DNA of 64,000 nt from Nectonema munidae. Lineage: Eukaryota > Nematomorpha > Nectonematoida > Nectonematidae. This document shows, in pieces, positions 34,755 to 46,600 of the stretch (positions within the stretch are counted from its first letter, which is position 1; every line of letters begins with the position of its first letter). Where the stretch lies: positions 1,416,001 to 1,480,000 of the forward strand of contig JAUIRK010000069.1 in the NCBI GenBank assembly GCA_030549495.1, written 5' to 3'. The notes below the pieces were generated by a model that saw only the letters and a program-made list of their open reading frames with translations, searched no databases and had not been told where the DNA came from. Position numbers and translations under genes: made by a program.

Positions 34755-35742
34755 AGGATTGCCAAGTGTCTTTTATTACAAAGGACCGTCCTTTATTTTC
34801 TTTTTTTGTCCTTGTCCTTTTTCATTTTTACAAAGGACGCTAAATGTCCTTTATTTTTGACTATCTTTTAACTAGTTCTAATTTTAAACCTGAAGTGTTG
34901 CCATTTTATAATACTTAAATCTAAATCAAGATTCTTAAAGATTTCATTTGTTTGTAGATATGGAGTTTCTACTGTTTAACTTCAATGAAAATTCAACGTT
35001 TGGTAAATTATCAATTTTGAGTTGTTTGGAGAATTCATTACCACAATATCAAAATATTTTAGAAATTGTTGAAGGTTTGAAACTAAAAGATAAAGTGGGG
35101 TTGAATATGGATGATCTCTTTGATGAAATAATGACTCTTCAAAGTTGTTTTTATATAATATTGTGTTTAGAAGATTTTGCAAAGTGTACTATAAGTAGTA
35201 AATGGAACAAAATTTTTAAAACTTCCGGTGTAAAAGTCAAATCTTTTCAAAATTGTTTCATTTGTACTATCAATACCAGGAACGCCTACATTCTGTTAAA
35301 GAGTTTTTAGTGTTATATCATCCAAGTGGAGAAATGACAGGAACAAATGTTCAGTAGTGCTGATAAAAAATGAACTTTTCATAAACTTTAATTTGAAAGA
35401 CACATACATCTCTGGAGTTTTCTGATAAAAGAAAGCACGATTTTGCGCTGCTTAAAGCAGAAAAAAACCAAAGCAAATATAATTAAAAAAAAAATAAAAT
35501 GTGCAATTAATAAATTATAATTTTTGTATTGGGTTCATGCATTGATAAAAGATTAAAAGAGTTCTTTGTATTTGTATACAGGTCCGTGCTCGTTAAGTAC
35601 TGCTTGAGGTAGGTGTGGGCAAAAACAAACTTTTGGAGTGGTTGAGCTTTTTTTGCTCTCAAAGAAAATTTTAGCCTCTTAAATTTTTCCGCTTGAGCAT
35701 TTATTTTGCCCTTTATTTAAATTTTAAAAAGTTGGCAATCTT
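34755..35742 (+). mobile_element. Small hAT element with transposase C-terminal relic
   Basis: The tips AGGATTGCCAA (left) and, inverted, TTGGCAATCTT (right) lie in a TATATA context on both sides. Inside, CTTTATT/AATAAAG-type blocks are shared between the ends. About 1 kb remains, with only the C-terminal part of a transposase, so it is an internally deleted copy. Confidence 0.7.
34960..35340 (+). pseudogene. hAT transposase C-terminal relic
   Basis: LPQYQNILEIVEGLKLKDKV, LFDEIMTLQSCF and WNKIFK match the helical stretch before the dimerisation domain of ZBED/SCAND3-like hAT transposases. A decayed dimerisation segment (IPGTPTFC region) follows at about 35270. The first two thirds of the gene are gone. 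Confidence 0.65.
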
Positions 35743-37130
35743 ATATAAATGATTCTGTGCTGCCCTAAGATACTTATATTTAAATTTATATATATATAAT
35801 ATAATTTACTTTATTAGTTATTACAACTAATTATTACTTAGGGCAAATATATTAGAAATTTATAATAACTTTAAATTTAATTTTTTTTATAACTTTTTTG
35901 TTCCTATTTTTAAATGTACAATTTAACCTAAAATATAAAGTTCACACCTAAAATCATAGTGTACATTTTCTTTTTTTATAGATCTTTATATATTCTTTAA
36001 TTAAAATTTTTTTCTTCATAAACCTGAGATGATTTTATAACTACTATTTTTTATTTTGGTGAGTTTTTAATTTATGTTAGATATGTTAACTTATTACTAT
36101 AATTTTTAATACATTATTTTTATTTTTTTAAACTTTGTTAGCTATTTGCAAATTAAATTTTAAACATTTTTGCATTTATTAGACTAATTATATAACAGTG
36201 TTTAAATTTATATAATCTTAAAGTAAAACATTTATAAATGTCTTGAATTGCTAATAATAATGAAAAAGTAGTTCTATAAAATAGCATCCATTTGAAAAAT
36301 TTCTTCAAAAATTCCAAATATTTAGTTTTTAAATTTTAAACAAAATTTCAAGTTAAAATCTACATCTAATACGTAACGTTAGACACAATTTAGAGTGTTT
36401 TAGTTTGAATCTTTTTATATTTTAAATGCGCATCGGCCGTATTTATTTAACACTTATAACCCTTAATATTTTGAGTAATTTGAATGAAAGATTCGGAAAG
36501 TTCTAAATTTTTACGATATGTTTCCCATACTTATTCTTGAAAAAGCAGGATTCTCATTATTTTCGATTCCGATTAATCGTTCCATTACTAATATCAATGT
36601 TTACTTTTATTACTTTATTACAGGTTTATATTTATCAGATAATATATTTATCAGGCCTAATGTAATTAGAAATTCCTATATACATGATACACACATATAT
36701 AAAATAATAGGAAAGCCAAAAGCGCTTCTTGAATCCTCCCGTGCGAACCTCATCTCATGCTGAAATTTCATAAAACCTGGGATAGGAATCATTTGGAAAT
36801 ATGATTCAGTGACAAATTTCAGGTCCTGAATAAAAAGTTTATAAAGGTAGTCAGGGCCAGATTATCATACGATTATTATAGATTATTATATTCCCTTTGG
36901 GTTATTGGGGCTGCAGCGCAAGGTCCACAACCCCTAGGCCCCAGTTATTAAAAAAATGCATATATATGCAACAGATAAAGCTAGAAAATTCATCGGTAAC
37001 TCGCAAATAAATACTAGAGTAGAAATTCATCTGAATTTGTAACTTTTTTGTATTAAAGTATTTCTACATTAAATAAATGAATAAACGTTTTACTATGTGT
37101 TTTTTTCTACCCTCATACTCTCTTCATTTT
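35743..37130. other. Very AT-rich DNA, no recognised gene
   Basis: Mostly A/T runs. At 36852 CAGGGCCAGATTATCATACG and a following GGGGCTGCAG...AGGCCCCAG block look like the end of a hAT MITE, but no partner end was found. Confidence 0.45.
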
Positions 37131-37150
37131 TAATAACACACTTTATCTTT

Positions 37151-37170
37151 ATGGGTGAAAATTAACCCAT
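37151..37170. repeat. Palindrome near a piggyBac fragment
   Basis: ATGGGT-GAAAATTA-ACCCAT lies just beyond the C-terminal end of the piggyBac fragment. It resembles the subterminal palindromes of the other piggyBacs here. Confidence 0.6.
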
Positions 37171-37231
37171 GTTTTTTTAAAGTTTCAAAATGCACAAAAA
37201 CGAATTTATTTATTGAAAAGAAACCAACTTA

Positions 37232-37440
37232 TTAATTACAAACATTTACTACAAAAAAAACAGCTTTTTTATGCTCTCCACATAAAAATTTTTTACATTT
37301 TGCACATTTGGAATAGGCTTTTCGGCCTTTTCCTACACACAAAGAACAGCGAGCTCCTTTGGACAGTTTTCTTTTAGTTTGTCCTGAAGATGCAAAAAAC
37401 TCTTGTGTCTCTCTAATATTTGCTACTGATATCTAATATA
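37232..37440 (-). pseudogene. piggyBac transposase C-terminal finger fragment
   Basis: VANIRETQEFFASSG, then KLSKGARCSLCVGKGRKAYS, KCAKCKKFLCGEHKKAVFF and a stop at 37232-37234. The Cys/His spacing is that of the piggyBac C-terminal DNA-binding domain. An AATAAA lies shortly after the stop on the minus strand. Nothing upstream of this fragment was recognised, so it is a truncated copy. Confidence 0.85.
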
Positions 37441-37829
37441 TGATACTGCCGATGAATTTAAGGAAGCAAAACTTAAGAAAAAAAATACTTTATTTATAAA
37501 AAAGAACAAGAACGAATATATACTAAAGTACGATAAATTACATTGAAAAGATGCAACATTTCTGGCTTCCCCGCTTAAAAACATTAATCAATTATGCCAA
37601 GCAATTTATTGGGGGTGCAAATTGTTTACAACCAACTTGATTAAAACACGCGTGATTCCCACTTCCATTCGTTTGGCATTAAAATTTGATATTCAAAGGA
37701 ACTATAATATTTATCAACATGATGGACAAGCAATTCATACAGAGCATTGAAAATTGTTATTGAGAATAATATTAGTTCGTAAGCTAAGTGCAAAGCTCGT
37801 AATTTTATATCAAAACAGGTGTGAATTAC

Positions 37830-37960
37830 TTCGAGTTAAACGCAATTTTGACTTATCCGAATTTGAGTTAAACGAAAAATTTGACATATACTCTTGTGAC
37901 TGCAACCGCGATTTTGACTTGTTCTACTTTGATTTATCGGGAGTTTACTGTATAATATAA
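37830..37960. mobile_element. Tigger/pogo-type terminal fragment
   Basis: GAGTTAAACG...TTTTGACTTATCCGAATTTGAGTTAAACG repeats, ending in TTATCGGGAGTTTACTGTA, are typical of the ends of Tigger/pogo elements. The facing end was not found. Confidence 0.55.
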
Positions 37961-38349
37961 AAATATTTCAAGAAAACGAATTTTTAAATGTCCAAGGTAT
38001 ATGCTAGCCCACTAGTAAAAAGAAACATTTTTCACAACTAATTTCAAGACCAAATCCTCGGGAGGCTCAAACTCCTATTCAAGATTGTAAAAATGTAAGG
38101 AGAGGTAATTATCATGAAAAATAAATCTATATTACTCTTATACTAAGAAAATTTTTATCTCAAAAAAGAGATTTTTTTCCTTTATCGATTAAAATTGTAA
38201 ATTGTGAGAAAGCTATGAAAGTTATTTTAGTTTTGTTTTCTGCATTTGAAAAAGATTTTAAATTATGAAATACATAAAAAAAATTTTAATAAACATAAAA
38301 GTGGTAACATAGATTTTGATTTAAAATGGACTTCAATTTAGCAAACTTT

Positions 38350-38570
38350 TTAACCCATTTAAGACCAATGTTCCCAAAGGGAACGCGGACGAATTCTTAC
38401 TTTAACCTTTTCGTGACCAGAAAAATCAGACGATATTTATTAAAAAGCAGAAGATTCATGTATAAAACTATTTGAAAAAGCAGTCGAAGGTAAAATTGTT
38501 TATGTCACGAAAGATTTTAATAGAATTAAATAGGAATTACTAAAGCTTTGTTCGGTCCAAAATGGGTTAA
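38350..38570. mobile_element. TTAA-flanked MITE (outer of a nested pair)
   Basis: It starts TTAACCCATTTAAGACCAAT and ends, inverted, with GGTCCAAAATGGGTTAA. Near the left tip is the palindrome GTTCCC-AAA-GGGAAC. The ends match the MITE at 55809-55948. It is non-coding and piggyBac-like by its TTAA target and palindrome. Confidence 0.85.
38402..38520. mobile_element. TTAA-flanked MITE nested in the previous one
   Basis: TTAA at both ends, with inverted tips CCTTTTCGTGACC and GTCACGAAAGATT. The interior has CAGACGATATT and GCAGAAGATT, the core motifs of the family. Confidence 0.85.
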
Positions 38571-38700
38571 AGCCTGTTGGTGTCAAAATATTGCGTTGAG
38601 CCGAACATAGGAGCCATATTTTTAATTTTTCTAACTCCTGCTTCGTGTAGGATTTTTTTCTGACTTTGCTGACTCTGAACTCTGAAGTCCTACTTTTAAG

Positions 38701-38944
38701 CAGTAGTGGGATTCAAATTTTATGTCAGCCGGTTCTGTTACAAAAAAGTCTAATTTGTCAGCAAATAAACTGACCAATTTTGATTATTTCCCAATAAAAT
38801 TTTAAAATAATGCTTAAACAAGCTTACTTTACTTTACGGTCTGTACCATATAGATAAATAAATATTTTACTGTTCGCCGAACTCAAAAAATTCCGTGAGA
38901 CGGTTCTAACGTACCCGGTACGAACCGGCTGAATCCCACTACTG
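38701..38944. mobile_element. hAT MITE with CAGTAGTGGGATTCA ends
   Basis: The 15-base inverted ends CAGTAGTGGGATTCA are perfect. CTTTTAAG and CTTATAAG (7 of 8 equal) flank it as an 8-bp target duplication. Both ends also share AGCCGGTTC. It is 244 bp and non-coding. Confidence 0.93.
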
Positions 38945-39151
38945 CTTATAAGACAGTCTTTTCCAAACTTTTACAGAGGTTTAAAAATGTATATCCCGCT
39001 TTCTTTGAAGCCCCAAGCATATTTCGTTCCAAAAAATTTTCTATGCTTTATAAAGAAAAGTTACAATGATATAATGATTCAAATAAATCTGAAGTTTTCT
39101 ATTTGAAGCAGAGTTGCTGCAGTTAAACGAAATTTTAGCATCTAGCTAAAG

Positions 39152-39373
39152 CAGGGATTTCTAAACTTTATTTAGTCATGTACCCTTTTAAGAAGTGGAT
39201 GAAAGGTATGGAACCCTGCTTTTTCTTTCGGTTATTTTTACGCGTACAAATTGGCTGTTTATTTTCACTCATTTTATGTTTTTTTTACAAAAATGAAAAA
39301 CTGTTCACCGACCCCCTGAGACGCAGCCATGCATCCCTCAGGGGTCCATGGACTCCAGGTTAAGAACCATTGA
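39152..39373. mobile_element. hAT MITE, diverged
   Basis: The left end CAGGGATTTCTAAACTTT and the inverted right end CAATGGTTCTTAACCTGG resemble the CAGNGGTTCTNAACCT type. AGCTAAAG and AGCTAGAA flank it (6 of 8 equal). It contains CAGGGGTCCATGGACTCC. Confidence 0.7.
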
Positions 39374-39470
39374 GCTAGAACAAGACCCAATGTTGTAGCG
39401 AGCGTGTGTACAAATTGGATCATAATATGTAAAAACATAAACTAGTTTTTTTATTTTATAAAGAAGCAGT

Positions 39471-39560
39471 GGTGTAGCCAGGAATTTAAACAGGTGGGCT
39501 AAATTATTTTCCATGGAAGATGTGGGGCGGGGGTAGGTTCCGAAATCTATTTTATGGCAC
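39471..39560 (+). mobile_element. hAT-type left end, partner not found
   Basis: CAGTGGTGTAGCCAGGAATTT is a common hAT terminal sequence. No matching inverted end was seen downstream, so this is a fragment. Confidence 0.5.
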
Positions 39561-39767
39561 ATTGGGGAGTCGAAGGGGAAAGGACTGGTTGCGACTCCTA
39601 GTACCTGACTCTACCCCCAAGTATTTAAAAAGTTGATAAATTTAATGCCAACTCTTCTCTTCCATCCTTGAATGAAACAAAGGTCACTCCATATTCTTAT
39701 AAAAAATAATTTTTTTTATTTATTTAAAAGAGTATCTTGTCAAAGCAATCTCGGCATATTTTAATGC

Positions 39768-39795
39768 CACCGGAGCTTTGTCAAGCTCCTAATAC
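39768..39795. repeat. Hairpin repeat (copy 2, inverted)
   Basis: GGAGCTT-TGTC-AAGCTCC with the flanks CCGGAG and CTAATA corresponds, inverted, to 34717-34742. Confidence 0.8.
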
Positions 39796-39990
39796 TTAAT
39801 AATGATCGACTCCGATTATCTCTTCAAAATCTGCATCTCCCCTACCCTGCATAAAATATAAAAATATTTTAGGATGTCCAGAACTTTTTAAATGAATGCG
39901 TAGGAAGTACATCTCTTTTTTTAGATTGATTCCTGTTTTATCTGCCCACCCTTTCCCAACGGAAATATTGTTGAAGGATTAACTTGCGAA

Positions 39991-40635
39991 ATGTCTGGTG
40001 CTTTCTCCCAAATCGTTGAAGGGGATAGGATTCACAGCTTCGATTCCACTGATTCTTCCTCTCTTGAGCATGTCAAGTCTTTGGGGAATGGTTTGATTGA
40101 AATTGTTGATGTAGATTCGAGCTTACAAGCAGCTACTGCCGTCAACAATAAAGATGATCACCCTCAACGTTTCTACTCATCAAAAACGTTTTCAGGAATA
40201 TCCAAATCTCAGAACGATCCTCATCTAAGTGATGATGAGGAAAAAAGCTTCGACTCGCAAGCCCTAACTTTAAAGGTAGATGATAGCAGTAACAAAACAA
40301 TTCTTTCGTATTCCGAACAAACGTGTTCCCAGTATCTTCCCATGTTTGAAGCATCTACTGCTCAGCTTCCGTCACTACCACTGACGAGTCCAGCTCCTTC
40401 ACTCCCACAACAACTTCAGCAAGATGAGACTCTCTATCATCTCAAGTGGATAACATGGCATGACAAAAGTGTTGCTATTATTACCCAGAACAAAAACGGG
40501 CCTTGCCCGTTGTTGGCAGTTTTCAATGCCCTTTTGCTGAAAAATCAGTTAGAGTTTGCTTCTGGCGTCACCTACGTCACCGCCAACGACTTAATCCAAA
40601 AATTAGCCGATCACATCCTCTCTATCACACCTCAT
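39991..40635 (+). CDS. MINDY coding exon 1
   Basis: This exon encodes residues 1-215 and ends in phase 0 at CTCAT|GTATTT. The start codon follows an AG acceptor by about 66 bases. It carries the Ser-rich N-terminus and, from LYHLKWITWHDKS, the start of the catalytic domain including Cys172. Confidence 0.93.
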
Positions 40636-43600
40636 GTATTTATTTTTATCTTTTGTTCGATTTATTCTCTATCCACTGTATTTTTCGAAGAATTTTTGTG
40701 TGTTTTCGCTAACAGGTACTTAGAACAGGGTTGGGAGTGTCTTGCAATGAGCTTATATACGGTCAGCTTGTCTATAGCGTTAAAAATTTTAAGTTTGTAT
40801 ATAAATTTATTCGATACATCCTCAATAGTCTTTAAATTTATATTTTACCCTTGCATTCATATTCTTCCTTCTTTTGGAAAATATTATACAGACTACAGTC
40901 ATGGGTTTCAGATTTAAGGATGACAACTTCCTTTGTCTTGTCAGATTTAATAACTATCAGTGATTTGTTCGATTTTAGCTTTTCTAGTTCATTTCTCTCA
41001 TTGAATGTTAAATTATTCGTAACTTTTGTTCAACTTATTTCATGTAGGACATTGTCACTGATGCTTTGGAATATTGCTTCTGTTCAATAGATGGCGTACG
41101 TTAGTTATATGGATGATGCCTAAATGGTGTCTATAATGCTTTTTTTGTATTTCCTTCATATGTTCTAGGTCTATTCATGATATAGTATTGATGCCTTCAT
41201 TCTAGTAGACTAGCGCGAACAAAAAATAAAATGTTATCATTAATGTTCAAATTCGGTACGAACATCGGGCCTTTATTAACAAAAAAAACATTTAAAAAAA
41301 AATTTTTTAAATTGAAAAAAAAAAAAAAAAATTTCCCAAAAAATGGGGTAAAGGGTTAAGCAAAGAAATTCTATCTGGGTTAGATTCGTAATCAGTATAG
41401 TTAGTGGATTTATTATGGCTTTCTTGATTACTATTTTTAATGCTTACAATTCGGGATATGAGATGGTATATCTGGCTGCTGCTAGAATACATTAGACCCG
41501 TCCCTTGTGAATCCTTGCAGTGAATTGTGGGTAGTGTGTAGTGATATGTTTAATGTATTCGTATTCATTATTATGATGATTTACATGATTTGCACTTAGG
41601 TGTACCAGTTTTCCATTATTCAACATCCTAATACTTTCATAAATTATTATTGAACTAATTTAGATTTATGTGTGAAAGTGAGTGAAGCAAAAGTTTATTT
41701 CTTTTCGTATTAATTAACTTATTTTTACGAATATTTAAATTAAGAGCTTTCTTTTGTTTTGCAGGAAATACAATTTTTTTTTTGATACATGTTTGTTTCA
41801 TTAAGTATCCTTTAGTTTCATTCATAAACACATTATATTGTACGAATCCAAAATTGTTGTTTTCTACTTGCTTCCAAAGCTGAGTGGCTGCCTCATCTTT
41901 GGAACTGACAATATGGAGCACATATGTAGCTATTAGTCATAAATCAAAATATGCTCATAGAGCCAGTAGTGGAAATGCGGTGACAGCCATATAGTTATTC
42001 ATGCATCGCTTCTTCTGTGAAAGTGTGACTAAACTTCGACATCTTAACTCTGTCATCAGCACTTTTGGAGAAAAAGTCCTTCTTCAGTTGAAAAAAAATA
42101 TTTTTTTGACTCTCAGATTAAATTACACTTATAATGAAATAGCGTACTCAGAGGGCCGACAGCATATCGGCGCTGAAATATTGATTAGAATTTCTCCATA
42201 CGTATAAATGGCTTTATCACGTTATTGCGCTTGAAGCATTCGAAATTTGACCTGACTCAACATCTGACACGAAAAATACTTTAATGTCATTTAAATAAAA
42301 AAAATAAAGTTATTGAAAGTTTTTGAAATTAAATGACTGAATACGCTACGTCGCCTGATTCTAGGTACTGGGGGTTGGGAGCAAAACGGATTCTAATGGG
42401 CGCTGGACTACAAGAACGTGTATAATACAATTATACATCTCAAGGGAGTTCCAACCCTTTGTCCCCTCTTATAGACGGGCCTGAACTGAATCAAAGAGAT
42501 TGATCTTAAAATTCAAGAAAATGTTTTTAAAGGGATTATACCCTTATGAAGAATATTAATATATATATACATATTATCTTAACAAGTTTTATCAAAATTA
42601 AGCATAGGCATATTGGATTAAAATGACATTAGGTAAGGCGAAAGAGTGTGTCTGCAGAATTTTCATATTTGGTTATACTGCATTGCCAATTACTTAGGAA
42701 TTCTATCATTTTTAGGATCCTTTCTCTGATTCCATGATGCCACTTTAAACTTCTACTTTATTACGAGTGCGGCCTTGATTCCCGAAAACGTTGGGCTGGA
42801 ACTTTAGCACTCAAGCTTCAGGATTCGGGCTTTTACTTCACCTTTTGGACAGAGGCGAAGCGGGCTAACTTTGTTTTTATAATTTCATTACCTTCTAACT
42901 GAGTGGTTTTCAAACTCGAGTCCGCGGTTCCCTAGGAGATCTCGTAGCAGATCCATAGTGATCGGGAAGGGGTCACTCAGTTTATTTTTTTACGCAACAT
43001 ATTGCATCCATGTTGGGTCATTTGCGATTTTGCCAATATGTAATAAGCAAAAGGGAGTTTAATGGGGCCAGGTGTGCACCCCTGGTATGTATCTATTCTT
43101 AATCATATGTTATGATAAAGGTCAAAGGTGGTGTGGTATTTTCATCGAAAAAAGTACTAATTTGGAGCTAACATCGAGCTATGGATAATCCGGTACTTCC
43201 TATCGATAGCAGCGCTTCTAACCGTTTAACCTCGCAGCCACTAAACCACTTACGTTTTGATAAAAACGGAAAAGTCAGTTTAAACTTTTAAATAACAACT
43301 TTTCACGATAGAAAATATTAGAAAAAAATTCGAAAGTTTGTGTCAAGAATGCCAAAAGATGTTTATGTAAATGCATGTGTGTACCATTTCGCTAACACTA
43401 AACCTTACCTCAACCCAAACATTAACAACAACTCTAATACTTGCACTAATTTAACTAAATAATTCTAACCTCTACAAAAGCTTTCCAAAAGTTTTCTCAT
43501 TAAGGCTTATTTAGAAATTGTTAGAACACTTTTCAACTTTTATGTAAATTGAAAAAAATTTGTATAGTTAAAATCAGCTGTAGACTGACACCATCCATGT

Positions 43601-46600
43601 ATACGAAACTTCCGACTATTATTTTAAACGCAATTTTATTTCTATTATTACAAACAAAATCTCTCTGTGATTCTTGTTTATTGTGATTTTTTTCTGGATT
43701 CTCTACTACTATAAAAAGTTCATTTTTTTCATTCCATAAAATCCCAAAGTCAAAATAAAGATCGCTGTGTTTGATCGCTAAATTTTTCTTTTAAGAATAT
43801 CCCGGAAAGTGAAATGCTTAATTACGAACAGAATGTGCATGATGCATTAGCACTCTTACCGAAGCTTCAGACTGGAATCGATGTCAATGTCAAGTTCTCT
43901 GGGTAAGCATTCCCTAATCCGCTATCTGACTACATATTACAGTCAAGTGCTTTTTTTCATGTGTTTTATATGACTATATATTAGATTCAGGGACAATTCG
44001 GTCTCAAGAGAATATTAACATTAAAGCCGAATTGACCTGTTTCCATACAATATAAATATTAATAAAGCATATTAATCTTTAAATTAATTAAATTGATATA
44101 TGATTTTTAATTATAACTAACTTATGATTGATTGATAAAATGTTATTTTATCATTTTTGAACTTAATTATCTCTTTTGTCTGCATTTTGTAGACAATCGT
44201 ACCTTCCATGCAAATAGATTAATGCCACCTTTTAGAAGACATGTAATAGAACAGTTTTCATGAAATTTAAGTCTGTATTGTATGCTTCAAATCATTTCGT
44301 CATTTTTCTTTTTAGCCGATTTGCCTCGATGCCTAATTGTCCCTGAACCATTGAAGTTGTTTTTCAATCTTTTTTCCCTCTCTGATCCATTTTTAACCGG
44401 TTATTTTACAAAAATAAAATCGTCTGCGTTTATCAATGCTCTTTAATACAAATCTTCTGCTTTACATTAGATATCGTCTGATTATTCTGGTTGTTAACGC
44501 GTTAACTTAGATAGTGTAATGCTAAGATTGACTGACATCGATTTTGCGGGTTCAATCAAGCTAAAATAAATTTTGCAAGCTCTCAATCCTCTACCTATCT
44601 TTTTCATTGAGTTTTATATAACGTAACCTAACCCTTTCGTGAGCAGTGTATCATATATGATACGATTACCTTCGTCTGCTTTTTGAAATAGTTTTGTATA
44701 TAAATCTTCTGCTTTTTAATGAATATCTTCTGATTTTTCTGGTAATGAAAGTGTTATTAAGCTCAATCAGAGTCTCATAAAACAAAATTAGTCTACTTAA
44801 AGTTGCACATAAAGTCATTGAAGCAAACGAATATATTTCAGAAACCTACGCCTTAGGATTAAATCAGACACTTTATTTTATAGAACACTGGTTTGCGAAT
44901 AAGCCCCAACGGGTTAAAATATTGATACTCTTGCCTGGATTTAGTTGTATTTTTGTCCTTTACGTAAGCATATTCGTGGATATTTTCTTTGCAACGAACA
45001 TTTACGCCTTAGTCATTTTCTGTCTGTCTTGCTTCACTCAAGTATATTTTTGCGATATGTTTGGAATTTGCACCCTTTTATTTCACTTTTAGTATTTCCT
45101 TTGTTCCTTTATTTCTATTCAACAACTTTCTACTGCTTATTTTGGATATTTGTCTTTAAAATATAAAAAACAAGAGAGAAGTTTTGGAGGACGTCGTTCT
45201 ATTTCAAAGTGGCCCACAAAATGACAATCGCTTGCTCTCAAACTTTTCCTTTTCAATGCAATTTCATACATTTAAACAAAGGAATTTTATTTCTTCGGAC
45301 ACGCTTGTCCCACTCATCCACAAAGGATTAAATGAATAAAAAATTCCAATGAAAAGGGAAAAAGGAGATAAATTAATCACGATCATCTTGCTGAGGTTTT
45401 TGGATATAAGTATTCATATCTTTATCATTTCAATTGGAGAACTTGTTTAGATGCCAAAGACTTCGCGTTCAGAATTCGAGCCTCCTTCTTGATAGATAGT
45501 TCAATGCAAGCGTCTTAAACGTGTGCATTTTCTATTTTTCACAGCACGTTTAAACGTTTTTCCTTTCAAAAGAAAAGGAATAAAAATATATCATAGGCTT
45601 ATAATACTTTATTACCTTCTGATCTTAAACCACTTCAAGGTATTCAAAAGTCTCTCTTTGGATCAGTATTCCACCTCTCTTCTGGCCTGCCCGTGTTGAT
45701 TCGTTGTAGAATCTTCTCTTTAGCATGCTATTTGTAGGAAATATATTAATTAACAATAAAGTATTTTAAAGGAGCACTTTATTTACATATAACAAACCAT
45801 TTAACGCTTTGACGACGCTTGACGACCAGAAATTTTTAAGGCCAATCATCCGCTTTCTTTTTCATGTATTTAAAGTTGATGATTTACATTTCTTGGCACA
45901 CTCATCTCACACTGGTCTTCATAGTGGTAAAGAAAGTGCCGTTTGCACAAGAATTCTTTTAAGTAGGAAGTATATCTTTTTAGTTAGTTATATATCATAT
46001 TCATAAGTTATAGCATATTGTTGGAGAATTTACAATTGGTCTTTTATTTTTAATAATTTAAACCACGTTTCTTCATCCCAGGGTGTAGGGCCCATTTTGG
46101 GGCCTGGGGAAAATGATCTGAGCCCCATTTCTCTTCATCAGAGATCAAAACTTAAAAGTTTTTGAATTGAATGAAAACAACCACAAATATCTCACTCATA
46201 TATTTATATTTCAATATATTTTGATATCAATTACAAAAAGGGAACATTTGTGAGTATTCTATTTATATATATTGTATGATTTTATCCAAAATTTTTAGAG
46301 CCTACACTTAATTTTAATTAACTTTTCTCTCCGTATTTAACAAATGATGAAGAAAACTGATTTAAGCCATGTTATGCCTTCTTTATACCGTGAAACCCCT
46401 TAGAGCAGTGGTTCCCAACCTTTTTTATCCCGTTCCCCCTTTTTCAGTCAATTTTTACCTGTGGACCCCTACAACTGAATAGTTTGAGCCAACAAATTTA
46501 ATCAAAGATTTTTATGCAAAAAATGATTGTAGTCACTTATTAAATCGTATTCTTATTCATATGAAATCAGAGAAATCGTAAAGCCTGAAATAAAATGTGA

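Noticed and set aside
42899-42980. Short element with CTGAGTG ends resembling a hAT MITE
   Set aside because: The inverted match is only about seven bases and no target duplication was found.
45801-45950. Further TTAA MITE (TTAACGCTTTGACGACG, GACGACCAGAA)
   Set aside because: The left end resembles the family, but no right end or core motifs could be identified.
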